Part shown: positions 1 to 7,488 of the stretch, piece by piece
Layout: each line of letters opens with the position of its first letter
How positions within the stretch are numbered: position 1 is the stretch's first letter
Source of the DNA: an uncultured Burkholderiaceae bacterium
GTDB taxonomy: Bacteria; Pseudomonadota; Gammaproteobacteria; Burkholderiales; Burkholderiaceae
Reading direction: 5' to 3'
Assembly: GCA_937871985.1 (NCBI GenBank)
Contig: CALMPB010000399.1
Coordinates: forward strand, 1 to 11,063
Length of the DNA: 11,063 nucleotides
Made by a program: the position numbers and the translations under genes
Notes under the pieces: model-generated
Told to the model about the DNA's origin: nothing
What the model saw: only the letters and a program-made list of their open reading frames with translations
Databases searched by the model: none

Positions 1-995
1 GTTTCCAGGGTGGCCTTGCTTTGGCCGCCGATGGCAAAAACAGGCATCCCCGACTTTTCCGCCAGGGCCGCGAATTGCTCCCATCCCATGCCGGCTCGGC
101 CGGGGTGGGACGCCGTTTCCAGCACATGGCCCAGCACCGCGAAGTCGGCATCCAGGGCGCGCGCGGCGTCGAGTTCTTGCAGCGTATGGGCGGAAACCCC
201 GGTCAGCTTCCGGGGCAGCAAGTGCGCGTCGGGGGCGGGGGCCAGCGCGGTGGAAGCCGGGGGCGCGGCGCTGTTTTGGACCGTGCCTGGCTCGGTGTCC
301 TGGCTCTGCATGGCGGCAGCCTGTCGCAACGCGTCCTGAGCCCGCCAGTGCACGCCGTCGGCCAGCGGCCGCCAGCTTTCCGGATGCGCGCTGTTCAGCA
401 GGCAGCGCGCGCCGAACTCATGGCAGCAGGCCAGCACGGCTTGAAAGGCCTGATGGACCTCGGCTTCAGGCGCCGCGGCGGCCCAATCCGGCTCGCGGAA
501 CTGCACCAGCTCAACCCCGGCGCGCAGAGCTTGCGAAAGTTTCTCGATGAAGCCCGGCAGGTTCTTCTGGCTGCCGATGGAGGTAACGAGATAGCGGTCG
601 GGCAATTGCAGCCAGCGCAGCGGCGGCAGGGTGGCGGGCAATAGGGGCCCCACGGGCAGCGTCTTGCGGGGATTCACCCAGGCCAGCGTCTGGCCCTCGA
701 TTCCCTTGGGCTCGCCTTGCCATTCCGTTACCTGGCAAAACGCCAGGCGGACGATGTTCTTCGGATATTCGTGCATATAGGTCACCCAGGGCGTGGAGCG
801 ACTGACCTCGATGTCCAGCTCTTCCTTGAGTTCGCGCGCCAGAGCCTGCAGCACGGTTTCCCCCGGCTCGATCTTGCCGCCTGGCAATTCCCACCAGCCC
901 GGCCACGGTTTATCGGCCGGCCGCTCGGCCAGCAGCAGCGAGCCGTCTTTTTTCAGAATCAGGCCGGCGGCGACATCGATGAACGGTTTAGACAT
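1..995 (-). CDS. Nudix hydrolase (MutT-like) fused to TenI/ThiE-like domain, 3' end cut by window
   Basis: This gene has no stop in the window: it reads leftward from the ATG at 995-993 to the edge, giving 331 visible residues. Residues 1-130 are a MutT-type Nudix domain; the Nudix box (residues 40-62) runs G-x5-E-x7-RELKEELDI, with Asp where the consensus has Gly. Such domains hydrolyse nucleoside diphosphates linked to X, classically 8-oxo-dGTP in nucleotide-pool cleaning. Residues 134-331 resemble thiamine phosphate synthase/TenI (VQFREP, ADGVHW, GVSAHT, PVFAIGG). A Pro/Ala/Ser-rich linker (about 226-262) interrupts that domain. The ThiE Lys after FRE is Pro here, so thiamine synthase activity is doubtful. 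MutT-TenI fusions are known in proteobacteria. The start overlaps the end of the DUF815 gene by 8 nt and has only a weak ribosome-binding site, suggesting translational coupling. The exact substrate is not predictable. Confidence 0.9.
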   Translation of the reverse strand, partial: MSKPFIDVAAGLILKKDGSLLLAERPADKPWPGWWELPGGKIEPGETVLQALARELKEELDIEVSRSTPWVTYMHEYPKNIVRLAFCQVTEWQGEPKGIEGQTLAWVNPRKTLPVGPLLPATLPPLRWLQLPDRYLVTSIGSQKNLPGFIEKLSQALRAGVELVQFREPDWAAAAPEAEVHQAFQAVLACCHEFGARCLLNSAHPESWRPLADGVHWRAQDALRQAAAMQSQDTEPGTVQNSAAPPASTALAPAPDAHLLPRKLTGVSAHTLQELDAARALDADFAVLGHVLETASHPGRAGMGWEQFAALAEKSGMPVFAIGGQSKATLE

Positions 996-1854
996 GGCGC
1001 GCCGCCCAGTCGCGCGCGAACTGGCGGGCCACCCGGCCGGAACGCGAGCCGCGCTCCAGCGCCCATTGCAGGGCTTCGATGCGCGAGGCGTCGATGTCGG
1101 CCTGCGCGCAGCCATGCTCCTTGAGCCAGTAATTCACGATGTCCAGGTAGTCGTCCTGCTTGAACGGATAGAACGACAGCCAGAGCCCGAAGCGCTCGGA
1201 CAAGGAGATCTTTTCTTCGACGGTTTCTCCTGGATGGATTTCGCCGTCCGTCTGGTGCTTGGCGTCCAGGTTTTCGCTCATGTATTCGGGCATGAGGTGG
1301 CGCCGATTGGACGTGGCGTAGATAAGCACATTGTCGCCCGAGGCGCTGATGGAGCCGTCCAGCACCGACTTGAGCGCCTTGTAGCCAGGTTCGCCCTCTT
1401 CGAAGGAGAGGTCGTCGCAGAAAATGATGAAGCGTTCCGGCCGCTTGCTGACGATGTCGACGATGTCGCCCAGATCGCCCATATCGGATTTGTCGACCTC
1501 GATCAGGCGCAGCCCGCGATCCGCGTAGGCGGCCAGCATGGCCTTCACCAGCGAGCTTTTGCCCGTGCCGCGCGCGCCCGTCATCAGCACATTGTTGGCG
1601 GGCTTTTTTTCGATGAAATGGCGGGTGTTGCGGTCGATGATGTCTTTCTGGCGGTCGATGTGCTGCAGATCGTCGCTGTGAATCTGGGAAACGTTCTGAA
1701 CCGCATCCAGCCAGCCGCGCGCGCCTTTCTTGCGCCAGCGGAAGGCCTGTGCCGACCAGTCTATGTCGGGCGGCGCGGGCGGCAACCAAGCTTCAAGTTG
1801 CGCCAGAACGCGCTCGGCGCGGCTGACGAGCGAAGTCAGATCGATGGAACTCAA
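988..1854 (-). CDS. DUF815-family AAA-type ATPase
   Basis: A predicted cytoplasmic P-loop ATPase of the DUF815 family, whose cellular role is not established. Numbering from the TTG at 1854, the protein has 288 residues. It shows a Walker A motif (GARGTGKS, 93-100), a Walker B stretch (FIIFCDDLSF, 142-151), a sensor-1-like ATSNRRHL (180-187) and a C-terminal Arg-rich helix (GSRSGRVARQFARDW) like a sensor-2 region. I chose the TTG at 1854 because GGAG lies at 1864-1861, six bases upstream. An in-frame TTG at 1884 would add ten residues but falls inside an inverted repeat and lacks such a site. The first in-frame ATG comes only just before the Walker A motif, so a TTG start is needed. The gene is followed by, and overlaps, the Nudix/TenI gene, an arrangement I recall from other betaproteobacteria. 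Confidence 0.9.
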   Translation of the reverse strand: MSSIDLTSLVSRAERVLAQLEAWLPPAPPDIDWSAQAFRWRKKGARGWLDAVQNVSQIHSDDLQHIDRQKDIIDRNTRHFIEKKPANNVLMTGARGTGKSSLVKAMLAAYADRGLRLIEVDKSDMGDLGDIVDIVSKRPERFIIFCDDLSFEEGEPGYKALKSVLDGSISASGDNVLIYATSNRRHLMPEYMSENLDAKHQTDGEIHPGETVEEKISLSERFGLWLSFYPFKQDDYLDIVNYWLKEHGCAQADIDASRIEALQWALERGSRSGRVARQFARDWAARHV

Positions 1855-1871
1855 GGTTTTCTCCAGAAAGC

Positions 1872-1919
1872 GGCGGGATGGCAAAGCAACATTATCGCAA
1901 TTTTATGCGCCATCCCGCC
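1872..1919. repeat. 11-bp perfect inverted repeat upstream of DUF815 gene
   Basis: GGCGGGATGGC (1872-1882) and its exact reverse complement GCCATCCCGCC (1909-1919) are separated by a 26-nt AT-rich spacer. Read on the minus strand, the spacer contains TAAAAT and GATAAT, which could be -10 elements for the DUF815 gene. The nearer arm ends 8 nt before its ribosome-binding site. It could be an operator, a 5'-UTR hairpin or a repetitive palindrome; the sequence does not decide. No convincing -35 element was found at the right distance. Confidence 0.6.
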
Positions 1920-2024
1920 TGTGGCACGGACGGCTCGGCCAGATTGAATGCCGGAACCGGGTGTCGAGGGCATTCGGCCTTCAAAAGGTTGGAATCCGAT
2001 CCGGCCATCGATCCAGGCCAAATA

Positions 2025-2054
2025 TTGCAAGAATTGTATTTTTTCTTATAAAAT
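2025..2054 (+). promoter_or_regulatory. Sigma-70 promoter of the iron-uptake module
   Basis: TTGCAA (2025-2030) and TATAAA (2047-2052) are spaced by 16 nt, matching TTGACA in 4 of 6 and TATAAT in 5 of 6 positions. The -10 abuts the Fur box, and transcription would start near 2060, about 60 nt before the sigma-factor gene. This is the standard layout for Fur-repressed iron-starvation sigma genes. Confidence 0.7.
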
Positions 2055-2068
2055 GAAAATCATTCTCA
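2054..2068 (+). promoter_or_regulatory. Fur box (ferric uptake regulator operator)
   Basis: TGAAAATCATTCTCA matches the 7-1-7 Fur consensus TGATAATnATTATCA at 12 of 14 positions. It overlaps the downstream edge of the -10 element and the expected start site, so Fe-Fur binding should block transcription of the sigma factor gene. This implies the whole module is induced when iron is scarce. Confidence 0.85.
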
Positions 2069-2118
2069 TTATGTTCCTGAGGCCTGCACACGAGCGGGGC
2101 CGATAAACGGAGGGTTTC

Positions 2119-2625
2119 GTGCCGGTGGTCGACATTGCAACGCGGCAAATTCACCTGCTGTATACCGGTCATCACGGCTGGCTGTATGGCTGGCTATGCC
2201 GCAAGCTTGGCAACACCGGCGATGCCGCCGACCTGGCGCATGATACGTTCGTGCGGGTCATGGTTTCCCGCCGGCTGCCGGATCAATTGGGTGATGAGCC
2301 CCGCGCCTTGCTGACGCACATCGCCAAAGGCCTGGTCATTGACCACTGGCGGCGGCAGGACGTGGAGCGCGCCTACCTCGAAGCGCTGGCCCATCTGCCG
2401 GAGCCTGAAGCGCCGTCCCCGGAAACGCGTTTGCTGATCCTGGAGGCGTTGCGCCGCGTCGAGGCCATGCTGCGCAGCCTGCCGGAACGCACCCGCCGTA
2501 TCTTCTTGATGGCTCAACTGGACGGCCTGACCTACCAGCAAATCGCCGATCAGCTCGGCACGTCGCTCGTTACCGTCAAACGGCACATGCGCCGCGCGTT
2601 CAGCGCCTGCCTGGCGCTGGGCTGA
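2119..2625 (+). CDS. FecI-type ECF sigma factor (iron starvation)
   Basis: A 168-residue extracytoplasmic-function sigma factor of the FecI group, near the usual length. Region 2 covers about residues 13-80, with the DAADLAHDTFVRV segment (35-47) that normally contacts core polymerase and the -10. Region 4 covers about 118-161 and includes a helix-turn-helix (LTYQQIADQLGTSLVTVKRHM) that reads the -35. The start is GTG at 2119 with GGAGGG at 2109-2114 just before it. It lies directly after a Fur box and 18 nt before a FecR gene and then an STN-containing TonB receptor, the standard three-part cell-surface signalling set. Its likely target is the receptor promoter. The exact family member cannot be named from sequence alone, so no symbol is given. 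Confidence 0.93.
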   Translation: MPVVDIATRQIHLLYTGHHGWLYGWLCRKLGNTGDAADLAHDTFVRVMVSRRLPDQLGDEPRALLTHIAKGLVIDHWRRQDVERAYLEALAHLPEPEAPSPETRLLILEALRRVEAMLRSLPERTRRIFLMAQLDGLTYQQIADQLGTSLVTVKRHMRRAFSACLALG

Positions 2626-2643
2626 CGGGCTTAGAGTTCCGGC

Positions 2644-3609
2644 ATGACAGCGGCGATTCAAATTCCGGCATCCGACATCGAGCAATCCGTCCTGGACGAA
2701 GCCGCCGACTGGCTGGTTCTGCTCCAGTCCGGTGAAGCCACCGATCGCGATAAAGCAGGGTTGAAGCGTTGGCGCGAGCGCAGCCCGGCTCATGAGGCCG
2801 CCTGGGAGCGTGCCGAAGGCGTGCTGCGGACTTTTCAGCAGGTGCCTCCCAAGCTTGGCCGCGACACCCTTGCGCGTTTGCCCAGCCCAGGCCGCCGCGA
2901 GCTTCTGGCACTGCTGGCGCTGGCCGCGCCCGGTGCCTGGCTGGCTTGGCGCCACATGCCCTGGCGGGAGTGGACAGCGGATTTGCGCACCGCCACCGGC
3001 GAGCAGAAGACAATGGCCCTGGCCGACGGTACGCGTCTGGCGCTTAACACCGCCACGGCGGTGAACGTGACTTTCACCGCCAACGAGCGGCGTCTTGCGT
3101 TGATTGCGGGTGAAATCTTCATCGCCACCGCGCAAGATCCGTCGCCTGCGCCGCGCCCCTTTATCGTGAGTACTGCCCAGGGCAGCCTGCGGCCGTTGGG
3201 CACCCGCTTCAACGTGCGCTGTCTCGACGACAGCACCCGTGTGGCGGTGTTCGAGGGCGCGGTCGAAGTCCGCCCCTATGCTTCCGCCCAGACGGCCATC
3301 GTGCATGCCGGCGAACAACTGACATTCACGGCCAACGCCCTGCAAACCGCTCAGCCGGCTGATGCCGGCGCCGAGATGTGGGAGCGCGGCATGCTGTTGG
3401 TTCGCGATATGAGCCTGGGCGCACTGGTAGGCGAGCTTGCCCGTTATCACCGTGGCGTCCTGCGTTGCGACCCCGCCGTCGCAGGTCTGAGGGTCTCGGG
3501 CTCTTTCTCGCTGACCGATATCGGGGCCAGTCTAAGCTTGCTGGAAAAGTCTCTGCCAGTGCGTATCGGTCGCGTAACGTCCTACTGGGTGACGGTTCGC
3601 GCCCGTTGA
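2644..3609 (+). CDS. FecR-family anti-sigma / signal-transducing membrane protein
   Basis: A 321-residue FecR-type regulator. The N-terminal cytoplasmic part (about 18-62) has the FecR_N/DUF4880 pattern EAADWLVLLQSGEAT followed by WRERSPAHEAAWERAE, the portion that binds the sigma factor. One membrane segment is likely at about 85-102 (Leu/Ala-rich, preceded by Arg-Arg). The periplasmic FecR domain follows (about 112-215: ALADGTRLALNTATAV, GEIFIATA, PLGTRFNVR, VFEGAVEV). The C-terminal part (about 245-321) is expected to contact the receptor's STN domain. The ATG start lies 18 nt after the sigma-factor stop with only a weak ribosome-binding site (TTAGAG), so coupling with the upstream gene is plausible. 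In this family the protein inhibits the sigma factor, or activates it, until the receptor is loaded. Confidence 0.93.
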   Translation: MTAAIQIPASDIEQSVLDEAADWLVLLQSGEATDRDKAGLKRWRERSPAHEAAWERAEGVLRTFQQVPPKLGRDTLARLPSPGRRELLALLALAAPGAWLAWRHMPWREWTADLRTATGEQKTMALADGTRLALNTATAVNVTFTANERRLALIAGEIFIATAQDPSPAPRPFIVSTAQGSLRPLGTRFNVRCLDDSTRVAVFEGAVEVRPYASAQTAIVHAGEQLTFTANALQTAQPADAGAEMWERGMLLVRDMSLGALVGELARYHRGVLRCDPAVAGLRVSGSFSLTDIGASLSLLEKSLPVRIGRVTSYWVTVRAR

Positions 3610-3701
3610 TCGGCCGGCGCAAGGGCGCGCCCGGACAGTTTTCGAAAAGATTGCGGTTTTGATGATACTTTTTCGGCGTTCGTCCGGTGTGTCTGGTGAA
3701 A

Positions 3702-3718
3702 GCACGTTTTCAACGTGC
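3702..3718 (+). repeat. 7-bp hairpin in receptor leader
   Basis: GCACGTT (3702-3708), loop TTC, AACGTGC (3712-3718) form a perfect stem ending 38 nt before the chosen receptor ATG. There is no following T-run, so it is not a normal terminator. It might be an operator, a processing site or an mRNA-stability element between the regulatory genes and the receptor. A nearby 10-bp palindrome TTTTCGAAAA lies at 3639-3648. Confidence 0.5.
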
Positions 3719-3756
3719 CCGAGCATTCACCTCACACATCGACGAAAGGTATCTGT

Positions 3757-6204
3757 ATGGTCTTCAGGCGTCCGAATCCACGGCGGCCGGCCCGCGCCGG
3801 GGGCTTGCTTTTTTCTTCCTTCGCCATGGGTTGCGCCCTGGCGGGCCTGGCGAGTGTGTCGGCGTTTGCGCCCGGCTGCGCGCTGGCCGCCGAGTCCGCC
3901 GGAAGCACGGCCAGCCGGGAGTACGACATTCCCGCCGGGCGGCTGGGCGACGTATTGGCGCAGTTTGCCGCGGCATCGAAAGTGCTGTTGTCGTTCGACC
4001 CGCAAATGCTGGCTGGCATGCGCAGCAACGGCCTGCGGGGCCGCTACAGCGTGCGCGAGGGATTCTCGCGCCTGCTGGCCGGCAGCGGTTATGAGTTGAT
4101 GGATACTGGCGGCGGCCGCTATTCGTTACGGCGAACCGCAGGCGCGTCCGCCGTCACCACGTTGGCCCCGGTGACGGTGGCGGGCACCGCTTTGTTCGAC
4201 GGCAGCACCGAAGGAACAGGTGCTTATACGGCTCCCGCCGTGACGGTGGGGTCGAAAATTCCGGTTTCAGTTCGAGAACTTCCTCAAACCGTCAGCGTCG
4301 TCACCCAGCAGCAGATTCAGGACCAGAACCTGAGCACGATTTCCGACACGCTGCTGCAAACTCCTGGGGTTACGGTTGTAAACGCGAGCACCAACAACTT
4401 TACGTATTACTCTCGCGGATTCCAGCTGACGACGGTGCAGCAGGATGGCGTGCCTCTCGAATACAACAACAATCAAACGTACACCCCATTCGACATGGCC
4501 ATGTACGACCACGTCGAGGTTCTGCGCGGGCCGAGCGGCCTGTTCACGGGGTCGGGCCAGCCAAGCGGCACGGTGAACCTGGTTCGCAAGCGTCCGACCA
4601 ATACCTTTGCAATGAGCGGCGAGTTGAGCGCCGGCTCTTTCGATTTCTATCGGGGAATGCTGGATGTCGGCGGCCCCTTGAATAAGTCGGGAAGCGTCCG
4701 GGGGCGCTTTGTCACGTCTTACCAGGATAACGGCTACTTCTACGATGTTGCGCACAATCGCAATACCATGTTCTATGGCACAGTGGAGGCCGATGTCTCG
4801 CCGGATACGACGGTGCGCTTCGGCATGGCCTATCAAGATAACGATGCCACGCCATTCATCGGGCTGCCGGCATATACCAATAAACAGCTTCTGGATGTTT
4901 CCCGCTCGTCGTTCCTGGGGAACGTCAAATGGGGAAGCCGGCCCAGCACGACGGTCAATCCATTCGTCCAGATCGAGCATCAATTCAACGACAACTGGAG
5001 CCTGAAGGTATCCGGCGAGTATTTCCACCAGGATACGGACTGGCTGCGCGCTACCGCCGGGACGGGCGTTGATCCGGTGACGAACACGTTTTCGGGGCTT
5101 TCATCGACTTTCACCAAGTACAAGGAAGAACAGTACAGCACCGATGTTTCATTGTCTGGTTCGTTGAAGCTGCTCGGGCGCACGCATCAAGTGGTCTTCG
5201 GGCTGGATCGCCGTAATGAAGACTACTACTACGCACCCGGCAAGCCAGTCAAAATACCGGGCACTTTCAGTATTTACGATTCCACCTACAACGCTCCCGA
5301 ACCGGCCTCCTACTCTGCCAGAAGCATCACCGATACCAACACGACCCAGTATGGCGCTTATGCGTCCGGCCGGTTCAGCCTGGCTGATCCGCTTACTCTG
5401 GTGCTTGGCGGCCGCCTAAGCTGGTATGACTCGACAATCGATACGATCTACCCGGCTGGCAAGCCATCGACGAAAGTAAGTGAAAGCGCCGTATTCACGC
5501 CGTATGCGGCGCTGGTCTACGACCTGTCCCGAACGCTCTCCGCCTATGGCAGCTATACAAGCATATTCCAGCCGCAGAGCCTGTCGACATACGATGGATC
5601 GTTGCTCAGTCCGGTCAAGGGAGAACAGTACGAAGTGGGCGTGAAGGGCGAGTTCCTGGACAAGAAGCTTGAAACGTCGCTGGCCTTTTTTCTTATAAAC
5701 CAGACCAACACGCCGCAGTCCGATTTGGCCAATCCCGGGTTCTACCTGACCTCCGGCGGCAGGATCCAAAGCAAAGGGATAGATGCGCAGGTGACGGGGC
5801 GGCTGCTGCCAGGATGGAATATTACGCTTGGCTATACCTATAACGAGACAAAGTACACGAAGGATGCGGCGTATCAAGGGCAGCCTTACAGCACGGTGAC
5901 ACCGAAGCACATATTCAAGGTCTGGTCCAACTACGATTTCCAATCGGGGCTTCTCAGGGGGTGGAGCCTAGGCGGCGGGCTCTATGCGGTCAGCAGTTTC
6001 GGCAGCAACGATTTCACGCAGAGCGGATACGCGACTCTCAATGCGAGCATCGGCTATCAAATCAACAAGCATCTTCACGCTGGGCTCAACCTGAACAACA
6101 TCACCGATGCGAAGTACTACCAAACCGTCGGCGGCTATGACCAATACAACAACGTGTATGGCGCTCCCTTCAACGCCGTTTTTACGCTAAGAGCCTCGTT
6201 CTAG
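3757..6204 (+). CDS. TonB-dependent ferric-siderophore receptor with STN signalling domain
   Basis: An outer-membrane siderophore transporter and signal transducer of 815 residues. I chose ATG 3757, preceded by AAAGG seven bases upstream, over the in-frame GTG at 3715, which lies within a hairpin and would put 14 polar residues before the signal peptide. Residues 1-44 are a signal peptide with a likely cut after CALA. The STN domain (about 56-126; YDIPAGRLGDVL, GYELM, RYSLRR) is what marks receptors that signal to FecR. A TonB-box-like APVTVAG follows at 137-143, then the plug (about 168-280; ELPQTVSVVT, DGVPLEYNNN, VEVLRGPSGLF), then a barrel ending in the typical terminal Phe (VFTLRASF). 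It fits the siderophore receptor family containing FpvA, FhuE and FoxA. The ligand is not predictable; a hydroxamate is a guess. The gap to FecR is 147 nt, and I found no convincing ECF promoter there. Confidence 0.95.
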   Translation: MVFRRPNPRRPARAGGLLFSSFAMGCALAGLASVSAFAPGCALAAESAGSTASREYDIPAGRLGDVLAQFAAASKVLLSFDPQMLAGMRSNGLRGRYSVREGFSRLLAGSGYELMDTGGGRYSLRRTAGASAVTTLAPVTVAGTALFDGSTEGTGAYTAPAVTVGSKIPVSVRELPQTVSVVTQQQIQDQNLSTISDTLLQTPGVTVVNASTNNFTYYSRGFQLTTVQQDGVPLEYNNNQTYTPFDMAMYDHVEVLRGPSGLFTGSGQPSGTVNLVRKRPTNTFAMSGELSAGSFDFYRGMLDVGGPLNKSGSVRGRFVTSYQDNGYFYDVAHNRNTMFYGTVEADVSPDTTVRFGMAYQDNDATPFIGLPAYTNKQLLDVSRSSFLGNVKWGSRPSTTVNPFVQIEHQFNDNWSLKVSGEYFHQDTDWLRATAGTGVDPVTNTFSGLSSTFTKYKEEQYSTDVSLSGSLKLLGRTHQVVFGLDRRNEDYYYAPGKPVKIPGTFSIYDSTYNAPEPASYSARSITDTNTTQYGAYASGRFSLADPLTLVLGGRLSWYDSTIDTIYPAGKPSTKVSESAVFTPYAALVYDLSRTLSAYGSYTSIFQPQSLSTYDGSLLSPVKGEQYEVGVKGEFLDKKLETSLAFFLINQTNTPQSDLANPGFYLTSGGRIQSKGIDAQVTGRLLPGWNITLGYTYNETKYTKDAAYQGQPYSTVTPKHIFKVWSNYDFQSGLLRGWSLGGGLYAVSSFGSNDFTQSGYATLNASIGYQINKHLHAGLNLNNITDAKYYQTVGGYDQYNNVYGAPFNAVFTLRASF

Positions 6205-6232
6205 CAGGAAAGCTTCCAGGACAGTCTAGATA

Positions 6233-7420
6233 ATGGGCGCCAGGACCTCCATTCGCAGCCGCCTGCTCACCGTGCATCGCTGGCTGGGCCTGGCGACGGG
6301 CTTGTTTCTTCTTCTTGCCGGCCTGACGGGGAGCGTCATCGCGTTCCGGCCGGGACTGGACGTGTGGCTCAATCCCGGATTGCTGCACGCCTCGTCGTCG
6401 GGGCGGGTTCTGCCCTTGAGCCTCCTCGTGGAGAATGCGGAGCGTTCCGAGCCCCGTGTCCGCGTGCTGTCTCTTGGCCTGCCCTTGGAGCCGCATGGCG
6501 TCGTGATCGCCAAATTTGCCGCACGGACGGATCCCGCAACCGGGAAGCCATTCCAGCTGGATTTCAATGAAATCTATCTCGACCCGTCGAATGGAAAAAT
6601 CCTTGGAGCGCGGGATACGAACGCGGTCAGTGTTGATCGCGAGCACTTGATCCCGTTTATTTATAGGTTTCACCAGACGCTGACTCTTCCCGGGCTTTTG
6701 GGACGATGGGTCATGGGCGCAGTGGCGATTCTGTGGGTGCTCAATGGCTGCTTTGGCTTGTACCTGACACTGCCGCATCAGATCCGGCATTGGCGAAGAT
6801 GGGGTTCGGCATGGCTGCCGAAGGGCGGCGGAGGGGCTTATCGGCGCAGCCTGGATATTCATCGAACCGCCGGCCTTTGGCTTTCCTGTGTCTTGCTGAC
6901 GATGGCGGTAAGCGGCGTTTCCTTGAATCTCAGCCGAGAGGTGTTTCGTCCTGTCGTGAGCCTCTTCGGCGTTCTGACGCCTCCGCCTCTGTCGGTCGTG
7001 CCGAAAGTGAAGCAAACCAACCCGGCCCCGCCCATGGGCTGGGACGAGGCCGCGCGGCGAGCCGAGGCATCCCTTCCCGCCGAGGCGCGGAATTGGCGTG
7101 TTCGTTTCATTGCTTATTTGCCGGAACGGAATGCCTATCGCGTTCGGATGGTGGAGCCAGGTTTTCGGTCAATGCCCTTTCATATACGTGAAGAGCAACG
7201 CTACCTGGATGCGCACACGGGCAGGGTGGTGGCTGCCACCGGCTATATCGGCGGAACGGCCGCCGACCGCTATATCGAATGGCAGTATCCCCTGCACAGC
7301 GGACAGGTATTGGGCCTTGCCGGGCGCATTTTCATCAGTCTTGTCGGCCTTTGCGTCGCCGCACTCGCCATCACCGGGGGCGTGATGTGGTGGAAGAAAA
7401 AAGGCAAGCCTGGGCGCTAA
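6233..7420 (+). CDS. PepSY-TM inner-membrane protein, probable siderophore reductase
   Basis: A 395-residue PepSY-associated TM-helix protein starting 28 nt after the receptor stop, probably co-transcribed. Four membrane segments are visible: about 17-38, 159-181, 213-233 and 363-386. Two periplasmic stretches lie between segments 1-2 and 3-4, and the C-terminus is basic (WWKKKGKPGR). Histidines sit at or near helix ends: H15 (VHRWLGL), H147 (FHQTL), H210 (IHRTAGLWL) and H355 (LHSG). In this family such His residues bind haem; FoxB of Pseudomonas, encoded beside the FoxA receptor, is a haem-containing inner-membrane siderophore reductase. By analogy this protein would reduce ferric siderophore to free iron in the periplasm. 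Reductase activity is inferred from family and position. The ATG at 6233 has only a distant AGGA (6218-6221). Confidence 0.88.
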   Translation: MGARTSIRSRLLTVHRWLGLATGLFLLLAGLTGSVIAFRPGLDVWLNPGLLHASSSGRVLPLSLLVENAERSEPRVRVLSLGLPLEPHGVVIAKFAARTDPATGKPFQLDFNEIYLDPSNGKILGARDTNAVSVDREHLIPFIYRFHQTLTLPGLLGRWVMGAVAILWVLNGCFGLYLTLPHQIRHWRRWGSAWLPKGGGGAYRRSLDIHRTAGLWLSCVLLTMAVSGVSLNLSREVFRPVVSLFGVLTPPPLSVVPKVKQTNPAPPMGWDEAARRAEASLPAEARNWRVRFIAYLPERNAYRVRMVEPGFRSMPFHIREEQRYLDAHTGRVVAATGYIGGTAADRYIEWQYPLHSGQVLGLAGRIFISLVGLCVAALAITGGVMWWKKKGKPGR

Positions 7421-7434
7421 GGGTACCGCGAGCC

Positions 7435-7462
7435 CCGACAAGAGGCTGCAAAACCGTATAAT
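7435..7462 (+). promoter_or_regulatory. Probable sigma-70 promoter for ispB
   Basis: A perfect TATAAT at 7457-7462 is preceded, with a 16-nt spacer, by CCGACA (7435-7440), which keeps the GACA half of TTGACA. Transcription would start near 7469, giving ispB a leader of about 255 nt. It would also isolate ispB from iron-regulated read-through only if the following hairpin stops upstream transcripts, which is uncertain. Confidence 0.65.
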
Positions 7463-7488
7463 CGTAGTCCTGACCTTCGGCCTCAGCT

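Noticed and set aside
793..1947. 384-codon plus-strand open frame opposite the DUF815 and Nudix genes
   Set aside because: It is antisense to two genes with clear catalytic motifs, its translation shows no domain I recognise, and long opposite-strand frames are common in GC-rich DNA.
2194..3450. 418-codon minus-strand open frame opposite the sigma factor and FecR genes
   Set aside because: It is antisense to two well-supported genes, has no recognisable domain and no ribosome-binding site of note.
3660..3674. Second Fur box before the receptor
   Set aside because: TGATGATACTTTTTC fits the left half of the consensus but only 3 of 7 positions in the right half; too weak to call.
3715..3756. 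Upstream GTG start for the receptor
   Set aside because: It falls inside a 7-bp hairpin and would add 14 polar residues before the signal peptide; ATG 3757 has AAAGG at good spacing.
4267..5028. 253-codon minus-strand open frame within the receptor gene
   Set aside because: It lies opposite the plug and early barrel, which have clear family motifs; no independent support.
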